Positions 57,568 to 64,000 of a stretch of DNA of 64,000 bases are shown one piece after another. Source of the DNA: Sphingosinicella flava (GTDB lineage: Bacteria; Pseudomonadota; Alphaproteobacteria; Sphingomonadales; Sphingomonadaceae); assembly GCF_016025255.1 (NCBI RefSeq), contig NZ_CP065592.1, forward strand, positions 1,995,122-2,059,121. The letters are read 5' to 3'. The notes under the pieces are model-generated. The model had not been told where the DNA came from. It ran no database searches and worked only from the letters and a program-made list of their open reading frames with translations. Position 1 is the first letter of the stretch; every line of letters starts with the position of its first letter. A program made the translations under genes and the position numbers.

Positions 57568-57734
57568 CTCCCCTCCCCTTCAGGGGAGGGGCCGGGGGTG
57601 GGAGAGTCGTGGCCACATAGGCTCGGCTCCGCCTCGCACCCACCCAGTGACAGGTGAACCATGCCCCCGGCATGGTTCAGAAATGCCTGGGAGGCATTTC
57701 GACCTGTCACTCCCCTCCCTTGAAAGGAAGGGGA
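57568..57734. repeat. Class B-related composite repeat with a three-way junction
   Basis: Left arm CCCCTCCCC-TTCA-GGGGAGGGG, then GGGTGGG / CCCACCC (57596-57602 and 57639-57645), then a perfectly paired three-way junction at 57647-57710, and a right hairpin ending GGAAGGGGA that serves as ribosome site for prmC. It lies between prfA and prmC on the plus strand. Confidence 0.85.
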
Positions 57735-57738
57735 AGAT

Positions 57739-58563
57739 ATGATCGCGCAGGCTCTGACGGCGGCTGTCCAACGCCTGGCCTCCATCAGCGACACCCCCCG
57801 CCTCGACGCCGAACTGTTGATGGCCCACGCGCTCGGCGTCAGCCGCGAGACCCTGCTGCTCTCCCGCCTCGACGCGCCAATACCCGACACCTTCGAAGCC
57901 CTGCTGGCCCGCCGCGCAGCAGGAGAACCCGTCGCCTACATAACCGGCCGCCGCGCCTTCTGGTCGATCGAGCTCGAAGTCGGCCCAGGCGTGCTCGTGC
58001 CACGGCCCGACACGGAAACCCTGATCGAAACCGCGCTCGCTCATTTCGGCCAAGAAGGACCGGCGCGCATCCTCGATCTCGGCACGGGTTCGGGCGCCCT
58101 GCTGCTCGCCGCGCTCGCGCAGTGGCCGGAGGCGACGGGAATCGGCGTCGACCGCTCCGAAGCCGCGCTCGCCGTCGCTCGGGCCAATGCGGATCGGCTG
58201 GGGTTCGCCGCGCGGGCCAGCTTCCGCACCGGCGATTGGGCGGAGGGCCTGGACGAGCACTTCGACCTCCTCCTCTGCAATCCGCCTTATGTGGAAACCG
58301 GCGCCGATCTGCCGCGCGACGTGCGCGACTGGGAGCCGCACGAGGCCTTGTTCGCCGGACCGGACGGCCTCGATGACTATCGCCGTCTCGCGCCGATGGT
58401 GGCGGGGCTGCTGCGTCCGGGCGGCCTCGCCTGCTTCGAAATCGGGGCGGATCAAGGCGAAAGCGCGGCCCGCCTGTTCGCGGCCCAGGGCCTCACCGTC
58501 GCGCTCCACCGCGATCTTGGCGGGCGGCCCCGTTGCCTTGCGGTCACGATTGATCGCGTTTGA
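57739..58563 (+). CDS. prmC: Release factor glutamine methyltransferase
   Basis: A 274-residue enzyme. The N-terminal helical domain (1-75) has DAELLMAHALGVSRE; GEPVAYITGRRAFW, motif I LDLGTGSGALLLAAL near 112 and catalytic NPPYVE near 182 follow. Reaction: SAM-dependent N5-methylation of the GGQ glutamine in release factors. ATG 57739 follows GGAAGGGGA at 57726-57734, derived from the repeat. A promoter candidate for the next gene lies just after its stop. Confidence 0.94.
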   Translation: MIAQALTAAVQRLASISDTPRLDAELLMAHALGVSRETLLLSRLDAPIPDTFEALLARRAAGEPVAYITGRRAFWSIELEVGPGVLVPRPDTETLIETALAHFGQEGPARILDLGTGSGALLLAALAQWPEATGIGVDRSEAALAVARANADRLGFAARASFRTGDWAEGLDEHFDLLLCNPPYVETGADLPRDVRDWEPHEALFAGPDGLDDYRRLAPMVAGLLRPGGLACFEIGADQGESAARLFAAQGLTVALHRDLGGRPRCLAVTIDRV

Positions 58564-58574
58564 AATCTTTCCTC

Positions 58575-58603
58575 TTGGATTTCGCCGCGGGGGTGGCTAC
58601 ATA
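58575..58603 (+). promoter_or_regulatory. Candidate promoter of the DUF4167 gene
   Basis: TTGGAT and TACATA with a 17-base spacer; the -10 region GGCTACATA matches most of GCTANAWC. It would give a leader of about 200 bases before the TTG start at 58812. No other feature was recognised in the 58564-58811 gap. Confidence 0.4.
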
Positions 58604-58811
58604 GGAGGACAGGGACGGGTAGATCACAGCCATTGGATGCGTGAACGGAGCCCCCCTGCGATCCCCATTGCTCTTGCCCCCGGTTTCACAACTAGGCGCG
58701 CGGAGACTGCAACCGTCTTGCGGCGGCTGCGCATGGCGGTTGCGTAAGCATATCGCCGGGATGACCGGCCGATGGAGTGGCAGATTAGAACCACCAGACG
58801 AGGATAGCTTT

Positions 58812-59420
58812 TTGATCAACAATCGTCAGAACAACCGCAGGCGTGGCCGCGGTAGCGGGCCGCGTATGCCGGGCACGTCCAATCCGGGCAACCGCCAGGA
58901 CAATCGCTCTCGCGGCAATGCGGTCCAATTGCACGAAAAATACAAGGCGATGGCGCGCGACGCGCAGCTCGCTGGCGATCGGGTGCAGACCGAATATTTT
59001 CTCCAGTTCGCGGACCATTATTTTCGCGTGCTGAACGAAAACCGCTCGCGCTTCGAAGAGCAGCGCCGCCAGCGCGACGATTACGCGTCCGACGAGGATG
59101 AGGATCAGGACGACGGCCTGCAGGCCGAGGATGGCGAAGATAATGAGGCTGAAGCGCCGCGCGTCGAACGCGCTGCTGGCCGGGCCGAGCGCCCGGACCG
59201 TTCAGAACGCCCGGAACGCGCAGAACGCCGCCCCCGCCGTCCGCGTGAGCGCCAGGAGCGCGTCGCGGAAGAAGAGAGCATAAGCGAGCGTATCTCCGCC
59301 GACATCCTGCCGCCCGCCATCGCGCCGTCGAACGACGAAGATGGCGAAACGCGGCCGGTTCGCCGCCGCACTCGCCGCCCTCGTCCCGAAGACGAAACGG
59401 AAGTCGCCCCGGCGGCCTGA
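58812..59420 (+). CDS. DUF4167 domain protein
   Basis: A 202-residue protein. INNRQNNRRRGRGSG is the basic N-terminus; GNAVQLHEKYKAMARDAQLAGDRVQTEYFLQFADHYFRVLNEN is the DUF4167 domain (about 40-85). The remainder is disordered and charged, first acidic, then Arg-rich (RAERPDRSERPERAERRPRR). The basic ends suggest nucleic-acid binding; no function is established. TTG 58812 fits homologues starting just before NNRQ and has GAGGA at proper distance; an ATG at 58761 would add atypical residues. Confidence 0.78.
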   Translation: MINNRQNNRRRGRGSGPRMPGTSNPGNRQDNRSRGNAVQLHEKYKAMARDAQLAGDRVQTEYFLQFADHYFRVLNENRSRFEEQRRQRDDYASDEDEDQDDGLQAEDGEDNEAEAPRVERAAGRAERPDRSERPERAERRPRRPRERQERVAEEESISERISADILPPAIAPSNDEDGETRPVRRRTRRPRPEDETEVAPAA

Positions 59421-59509
59421 CATAATCCCTGCGTTTTCGTGAGGGTTGGAAGAGAGCGGATGCCGTAAGGCGCCGCTCTTTTCTTTTGGAGCCGCTGTCA
59501 CAGAGATGT

Positions 59510-59527
59510 CTGTCACAAATCTGTCAT
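59510..59527 (+). promoter_or_regulatory. Pho box (PhoB site) upstream of the porin gene
   Basis: CTGTCACAAATCTGTCAT: two CTGTCA(C/T) units 11 bases apart with the AAAT spacer, matching the PhoB consensus almost exactly. A further TTGTCAT unit at 59543 is in phase (22 bases on), and CTGTCAC at 59495 is an extra half site. The porin ATG is 71 bases downstream. Confidence 0.8.
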
Positions 59528-59597
59528 CCGTGCGTCCCCGACTTGTCATTTATCCTTCATATTGGCGTCTTCGAACCACTGGCGGAAGACGAACGGG

Positions 59598-61001
59598 ATG
59601 ACGAAGATGATTGCGAAAGCGGGATTGTTGGCGGCGACCATGCTGGCTTGGGCTTCCCCAGCGGCGGCGCAAGGGACGGATGTCGCCGCCGAGATCGCGG
59701 CGATGCGCGCGAAGATCGAAAGCCTGGAAGCGGAGGTCACCGCGCTGAAGGCCGCGAAGCCCGTGACGCCGAGCTGGAAGGGCGCGCCGCAATTCGAGGA
59801 CAAGGAAGCGGGCTTCAGCTTCAAGCCGAAAGGCTTCGTCCAGTTCGACAGCGGCTATGTCGAAAATCCCGGCATCGAATCGCAAAATCTCGGCTACAAC
59901 ACTCGCGCCCGGCGCCTGGTGTTCGGCGCGGAAGGGACGTTGCCGGGCAGCTTCGGCTACAAAGCCGAATTCAACCTCGCGGGCGGCGCCGTCGATTATG
60001 AGGACGTGGTGCTGACCTATCAGCCCAAGGGCAGCCCGCTGCAGGTCACGATCGGCAATTTCTATCCGCTTTCAGGTCTTGAGACGATGACGAGCTCGCG
60101 CCTTACGTCCTTCCTGGAGCGGGCGCAGGCGGTGGACGCCTTCGGCTTCAGCCGCCGTCTCGGCGCGTCGGTGGGGATCGTGGATCCGCAGGATCGCTAC
60201 ACGCTGACCGCGGGCATCTTCAACGCGCCGCTCGTCAGCGGTTTCAACAACGACAGCTGGCAAGCGAGCGTGCGCGGCACCTTCTCACCCAAGGTCGGTG
60301 AGGGTGGACGCCTCCACTTTGGCGCCAATTACCAGCATCGCGAGACGCAATCGGACGCGCGCAACTTTCGCTATCGCGCGCGGCCCTTCACGCAAATTAC
60401 CGATGTGCGCTTCGCCGACACGGGCGCAATCGCGGCGAGAGGCGACGATATTGTCGGCGTCGAATTGGGCGGCATTTTCGGACCGCTCCATGTCGCGGCG
60501 GAAGGGCATAAAGTGTGGACTGACGCCTATGCACCCGGCACCACCTTCGAGGGAACGGACGGTGTCGGCGGCGGCGCCTTCTATGATGGCGATCCGAGCT
60601 TTTCTTCCGCTTACGCGGAGGTGGGCTATTATCTCACTGGCGAAACGCGGGGCTACAAAGGCGGCAGGTGGGACCGGACCAAGGTGCTGAACCCGGTCGG
60701 CAAAGGCGGCATCGGCGCGGTGCAGCTGAATGCCCGCATCGATTATCTCAATCTGGAGGATCGGCTATCTGCAGGTGCTGTCGGCGCGCCGCGCTTCATC
60801 AATGGCGGGACGCAGACCGGATATCAGCTGAGTGCGATCTGGAATCCGATCGATTATATCCGCTTCCTCCTCCAATATGCGCATGCGGATGTGGAGGGCG
60901 GCCCCTCCGCCGCGACGGTCGCGGCGGAGAGTGATGCCCCAATTCAGGACAGGAATTACGGCGTGGACAGTCTTGCCGTGCGGGCTCAGGTCGAGTTTTG
61001 A
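59598..61001 (+). CDS. Phosphate-selective porin O/P family protein
   Basis: A 467-residue outer-membrane porin. Signal peptide about 1-25 (AAA-Q), a short coiled coil (about 28-52, with AAMRAKIESLEAEVTALKAA), then a beta-barrel of the OprO/OprP type ending in Phe (RAQVEF). GFVQFDSGYV, TRARRLVFGAEGTLPGSFGYKAEFNLAGG and the internal LGASVGI strand are typical. The Pho box upstream supports phosphate or polyphosphate uptake under starvation. ATG 59598 is preferred; ATG 59607 is in frame. Confidence 0.88.
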   Translation: MTKMIAKAGLLAATMLAWASPAAAQGTDVAAEIAAMRAKIESLEAEVTALKAAKPVTPSWKGAPQFEDKEAGFSFKPKGFVQFDSGYVENPGIESQNLGYNTRARRLVFGAEGTLPGSFGYKAEFNLAGGAVDYEDVVLTYQPKGSPLQVTIGNFYPLSGLETMTSSRLTSFLERAQAVDAFGFSRRLGASVGIVDPQDRYTLTAGIFNAPLVSGFNNDSWQASVRGTFSPKVGEGGRLHFGANYQHRETQSDARNFRYRARPFTQITDVRFADTGAIAARGDDIVGVELGGIFGPLHVAAEGHKVWTDAYAPGTTFEGTDGVGGGAFYDGDPSFSSAYAEVGYYLTGETRGYKGGRWDRTKVLNPVGKGGIGAVQLNARIDYLNLEDRLSAGAVGAPRFINGGTQTGYQLSAIWNPIDYIRFLLQYAHADVEGGPSAATVAAESDAPIQDRNYGVDSLAVRAQVEF

Positions 61002-61026
61002 GATTGACGAGATTGTGACAAGGTAA

Positions 61027-61059
61027 CATGCTCCCGTTCATTAATTGAGCGGGAGCATG
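61027..61059 (+). promoter_or_regulatory. Inverted repeat covering the DUF4139 ribosome site
   Basis: Perfect 10-base arms CATGCTCCCG / CGGGAGCATG (61027-61036 and 61050-61059) with a 13-base loop. The right arm contains GGGAG, the likely Shine-Dalgarno of the gene starting at 61063, so the RNA hairpin could hide it. It has no T-run and is not a typical terminator. Confidence 0.5.
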
Positions 61060-61062
61060 TGC

Positions 61063-62406
61063 ATGCGTTATCTTCTTGTCATCGCGACGGCATTGCCGGG
61101 TCCGGCTTTCGCCCAGACGGCGCAGGGCGACGTTTCCGTCACCATCTACAACAACAATCAGGCATTGGTTCAGGACGTCCGCACCCTGGATCTTCCCGCC
61201 GGGCGCGTGCGGCAGGAATTTCCCGACGTGTCGGGCGAGATCCGGCCGGAAACGGTGACGTTGAGCGGCGACGGCATCGGCATCGTCGAGCAGAATTTCG
61301 ATTTCGACCTGCTTTCGCCGTCCGCCTTGATGGAAAAAGCGGTGGGCGAGACGATAACCCTCATCCGCACCAATCCCGCGACCGGCAAGGAAGAGCGGGA
61401 GCGGGCGAAGGTGCTGGCCGCCAATGGCGGCGTGGTGCTTCAGATCGGGCAGCGGATCGAAGTGCTGCGCGACGACGGGCTGCCGGTCCGCGTGGTGTTC
61501 GACAAGGTGCCCGAAAATCTGCGCGCCCGTCCGACTCTATCGGTGACGCTGGAAAGCGACAATGCAGGGCGCCGGCCGTTGCGTTTGAGTTACTTGTCCG
61601 GTGGGCTCGGCTGGAACGCGGATTATGTCGCGATGATCGACGAAAAAGCCGGCAGGATGGATGTGCAGGGCTGGGTGACGCTCACCAACAATAGCGGCAC
61701 GACCTTCAGCAACGCGCAGACCCTGCTCGTCGCGGGCGGCGGGGGCGAAGGTTACAGCAACGTGCGGCCGGGCACGGAGACCGCCGGCCGGGAACGGCTG
61801 GGCGGCTTCTATCTCTATCCGCTGGCCGGGCGGACGACGATCGCCGACCGCCAGACCAAGCAGGTGAGCTTCCTCGACGTGGTCGGGGCTCCGGTCTCGG
61901 CGGGCTATCGCTTCGCCAATGGCTGGCTTGGAACGTCGGAAAAGGCGCAGAGCGCGAGCAGCGTGCTCACCTTCTCGACTGGGCGCGATCAGGGCTTGGG
62001 CGACGCGCTCCCTGCGGGCACGATGCGCGTCTATATGCGCGACCAGCGCGGCAACGCCCAGTTCATCGGCGAGAACAATATCGGCCATACGCCGATGGGG
62101 TCGACCGTCGCGTTGCGGCTGGGCGACGCGTTCGACGTTAAGGTGAAGCCGGTCGTCGAGGAGCGGCAGCGGATCAACGACACACGCTGGCGGACGCGGA
62201 TGCGTTATGAGCTCACCAACGCGAAGCCCGAGCCGGTGACGGTCGAGTTGGCCCAAGGCGGCCTCGACCGCTTCTGGACCGACACGCGGATCGTCGAGGA
62301 GAGCCAGAAGAGCCGCCGCGAGGATTCGGGACAGGCGGTGTGGACGGTCAAGGTGCCCGCCAACGGCACCGCGACCGTCACGGCGACGTTCGACACGCGG
62401 TTCTGA
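61063..62406 (+). CDS. DUF4139 domain protein, first of a pair
   Basis: A 447-residue secreted protein. Signal peptide 1-17 (AFA-Q). The N-terminal region (VTIYNNNQALVQDVRTLDLPAG) resembles the DUF4140 or N-terminal part of this family, and the beta-rich DUF4139 domain follows, with SYLSGGLGWNADYVAMID, DVQGWVTLTNNSGTTFSNAQTLLVAGG and a closing KVPANGTATVTATFDTRF. Function unknown; predicted periplasmic or surface. ATG 61063 starts the signal peptide; ATG 61057 is possible. It is followed 8 bases later by a paralogue. Confidence 0.82.
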   Translation: MRYLLVIATALPGPAFAQTAQGDVSVTIYNNNQALVQDVRTLDLPAGRVRQEFPDVSGEIRPETVTLSGDGIGIVEQNFDFDLLSPSALMEKAVGETITLIRTNPATGKEERERAKVLAANGGVVLQIGQRIEVLRDDGLPVRVVFDKVPENLRARPTLSVTLESDNAGRRPLRLSYLSGGLGWNADYVAMIDEKAGRMDVQGWVTLTNNSGTTFSNAQTLLVAGGGGEGYSNVRPGTETAGRERLGGFYLYPLAGRTTIADRQTKQVSFLDVVGAPVSAGYRFANGWLGTSEKAQSASSVLTFSTGRDQGLGDALPAGTMRVYMRDQRGNAQFIGENNIGHTPMGSTVALRLGDAFDVKVKPVVEERQRINDTRWRTRMRYELTNAKPEPVTVELAQGGLDRFWTDTRIVEESQKSRREDSGQAVWTVKVPANGTATVTATFDTRF

Positions 62407-62414
62407 GGCGCGCC

Positions 62415-63938
62415 ATGCGCCGCTTCATCCCCCTTTTGCTGGCGGTCCTGTCGCCGTCGCCGCTCGCCGCGCAGGCGACGGCCACGTCTTCGGCGCCGGA
62501 GAAAGTGGCGGTCACCGTCTATCGCGATCCCAATCGCAGCGCCCAGACGGCGATCAACATGGGCTGGCTGAACGGTTTCGCCCTCGTCACCGAAACCCGC
62601 CGCATCGCGATTCCCGCGGGGGACGCGACGATCCGGTTCGAAGGCGTCGCTGGCGGCATCATTCCGGAAAGCGCGATCGTCACGGGCCTTCCCGACGGCG
62701 TGGCCGAAAAGAATCGCGACGCCTTGCTTCTTTCCCCCGCCAGCCTGATCGACCGGTCGCTTGGGCGGCGCGTCCACCTCAAGCGCACCTCGGCTACGGG
62801 CGAGGTGCGGGAAGAAGAAGCGGTGATCCGCTCTTCCGCGAGCGGCGCCGTCGTGCTGCAGACTCCGGAAGGCGTCGAAGCCTTGCGCTGCACCGGGCTT
62901 CCCGAAACCCTGATCTATGACAAGGTGCCGGAAGGATTGTCCGCCAAGCCGACCCTGTCGGTGATGACACGGAGCGACGCGGCACGCGAGGCCACCATCA
63001 CCTTGTCCTATCTCGCCGCCGGGTTCGACTGGCAGGCCAATTATGTCGCGACCCTGTCGCCTTATGGCGACCGCATGGACCTGTTCGCCTGGGTGACCCT
63101 CGCCAGCACCGACGAGACGAGCTTCCCGGCGGCGGAGACCAGCACCGTCGCGGGCAAGCTCGAGCGGCGCAGCTACGCGCGCCCCAAGCCGCGCGGCGAG
63201 CCGCTCAACCTGCAATGCTGGCCGTCGGGAACGACGAGCGACATCGACGCGGATGAGCGGGACATGCCGCCGCCTCCCCCACCGCCGCCGCCCCCCGCTC
63301 CGCCACCGCCGGTCATGGCTCGGCCCGAAGCCATTACGGTCACGGGATCGCGGATGATGGCGCAGCAAGAGGAATTGGGCGATCTCAAGCTCTATCGCAT
63401 TCCCGAGCCGGTGACGGTCGCAGCGCGCGGGCAAAAGCAGGTCGCCTTGCTCGAAAAACCGGACGTGAAAGTGAATCGTATCCATCGGCAGTGGATCGAC
63501 CCGTTGAGGCCGCAAGACTCGGCGATCGAAGGTTTGATCTCCACGCGCAACCGCGTCGATGCGGGGCTGGGCATTGCGCTGCCCGCGGGCAAGATCCTGT
63601 TCTTCAGCGAAGAGAACGGGCGCCGGATGCTGATCGGCGAAGGCCATATCGACGACAAGGCGGTGGGCGAGGATGTCGACATCACCCTCAACCTCGGCCC
63701 GGCGCTCCGCATGCAGGCGCGGGAAGTGTCGAGCGCCAAGGGCATGGTGGAATATGAGCTTACCGTCACCAACGACGCGCCTCATGGCGCCCGGTACGAA
63801 GCGCTGTTCGATCGGGACGACGTGCGGATCGTTCCGGTCAGCACGCGTCTCGCGCGGCGAGATGGGGCAATGGTTTGGGCTACAGAGGTTCCGGCCAATG
63901 GCAGCCGCACGTTCCGCTATAAGGTGAAGCGGCTCTAG
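62415..63938 (+). CDS. DUF4139 domain protein with polyproline insert, second of a pair
   Basis: A 507-residue secreted protein. Signal peptide 1-19 (LAA-Q). It shares the family pattern with its upstream paralogue: LSYLAAGFDWQANYVATLSPYGDRMDLFAWVTL, and an end KVKRL after VPANGSRTFRY. It differs by an insert at about 283-315: ten Pro, Ala, four Pro, then RPEAITVTGSRMM. The EAITVTGS part (305-312) matches the EAIVVTGS plug start of the TonB-dependent receptor at 59-66 of that protein. Function unknown. Confidence 0.82.
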   Translation: MRRFIPLLLAVLSPSPLAAQATATSSAPEKVAVTVYRDPNRSAQTAINMGWLNGFALVTETRRIAIPAGDATIRFEGVAGGIIPESAIVTGLPDGVAEKNRDALLLSPASLIDRSLGRRVHLKRTSATGEVREEEAVIRSSASGAVVLQTPEGVEALRCTGLPETLIYDKVPEGLSAKPTLSVMTRSDAAREATITLSYLAAGFDWQANYVATLSPYGDRMDLFAWVTLASTDETSFPAAETSTVAGKLERRSYARPKPRGEPLNLQCWPSGTTSDIDADERDMPPPPPPPPPPAPPPPVMARPEAITVTGSRMMAQQEELGDLKLYRIPEPVTVAARGQKQVALLEKPDVKVNRIHRQWIDPLRPQDSAIEGLISTRNRVDAGLGIALPAGKILFFSEENGRRMLIGEGHIDDKAVGEDVDITLNLGPALRMQAREVSSAKGMVEYELTVTNDAPHGARYEALFDRDDVRIVPVSTRLARRDGAMVWATEVPANGSRTFRYKVKRL

Positions 63939-63943
63939 GGCGG

Positions 63944-63962
63944 ATCGACATTCAATGTCGAT
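63944..63962. promoter_or_regulatory. Perfect palindrome after the second DUF4139 gene
   Basis: ATCGACATT-C-AATGTCGAT, 9-base arms with one central base. It may be an operator for a gene beyond the window or a terminator stem, but there is no T-run. Only 38 bases of sequence follow it. Confidence 0.4.
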
Positions 63963-64000
63963 GTGTTGAGGAAGTCATCCCTCTAAAACCCGTCACTCCA

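Noticed and set aside
63264..63312. Proline-codon run as a possible sequence artefact or slippage site
   Set aside because: The frame continues intact on both sides and codons vary (CCG, CCT, CCC, CCA), so it is a real polyproline linker.
62205..63785. A 526-codon open frame antisense to the second DUF4139 gene
   Set aside because: No domain is recognisable, and the plus-strand gene has a signal peptide and a clear paralogue.

Overview
The window is a GC-rich chromosomal segment from an alphaproteobacterium, most likely a sphingomonad (order Sphingomonadales). Supporting this are the families DUF1489, DUF2093 and DUF4167, a GapR-type DUF2312 protein, a 41-residue ribosomal protein L36, the yebC-ruvCAB-ybgC-tolQRAB-pal block, and a TonB-dependent receptor with a VTGS-type plug start. 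Genes are dense on both strands. No gap exceeds about 290 bases, and I see no rRNA, tRNA, CRISPR array, prophage or transposase gene. The order is an inference from gene content; no marker gene search was possible.

Layout. 1-6,000: the end of pheT, twin GIN-domain (DUF2807) envelope proteins, mgtE with a DUF1489 gene, a cyclophilin followed by a short-chain dehydrogenase, and a LysR regulator. 5,836-6,120: an unusual regulatory gap holding two copies of a TTGCAA-based direct repeat, a palindrome and a strong intrinsic terminator. 6,121-19,600: a Cdc48/VAT-type double AAA ATPase, an MFS transporter, a phospholipid-type methyltransferase, a phospholipase-D family synthase, rpoZ, ogt, tadA, an OmpA-type lipoprotein, a CorC-like membrane protein, two small membrane proteins behind purD, xseA and a DUF2093 gene. 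19,753-28,453: an orphan TonB-dependent receptor of lower GC, clpB and an M16 peptidase lipoprotein. 28,582-37,875: purEK, an operon of lipoprotein, M14 carboxypeptidase and gpmA, then galE, rpmJ with three metabolic repair or phosphatase genes, and pyk. 38,019-46,142: gapR, a YbjQ gene, yebC, ruvCAB, ybgC and tolQRAB-pal. 46,229-55,188: an S1/P1 nuclease, an isoaspartyl peptidase, ispG with two transporters and a TfoX gene, an amidase with an M61 peptidase, and ppa. 55,250-64,000: hisS-prfA-prmC, a DUF4167 gene, a porin behind a Pho box, and two DUF4139 proteins.

How the genes work together. Most are housekeeping: purine synthesis (purD, purE, purK), glycolysis (gpmA, pyk), translation (pheT, hisS, prfA, prmC, tadA, rpmJ), DNA repair and recombination (ruvCAB, xseA, ogt), envelope integrity (Tol-Pal, OmpA-type lipoprotein) and proteostasis (clpB, Cdc48-like ATPase, cyclophilin, several peptidases). 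Adjacent co-oriented genes often overlap by 1-4 bases, suggesting translational coupling.

The most unusual content is non-coding. REP-like inverted repeats of one class (CCGGCGAAAGCCGG or CTGCGAAAGCAG type) lie only between convergent genes here. A second class (CCCTCCCC...GGGGAGGG arms) lies only between co-oriented genes, and twice supplies the Shine-Dalgarno sequence of the next gene. One element, between prfA and prmC, encloses a perfectly paired 64-base three-way junction. Other items worth checking are the duplicated operator and candidate small RNA in front of the Cdc48-like gene, the overlapping divergent start codons of purD and xseA, the Pho box, and a DUF4139 protein whose polyproline linker carries the same EAIxVTGS motif as the TonB-dependent receptor in this window.
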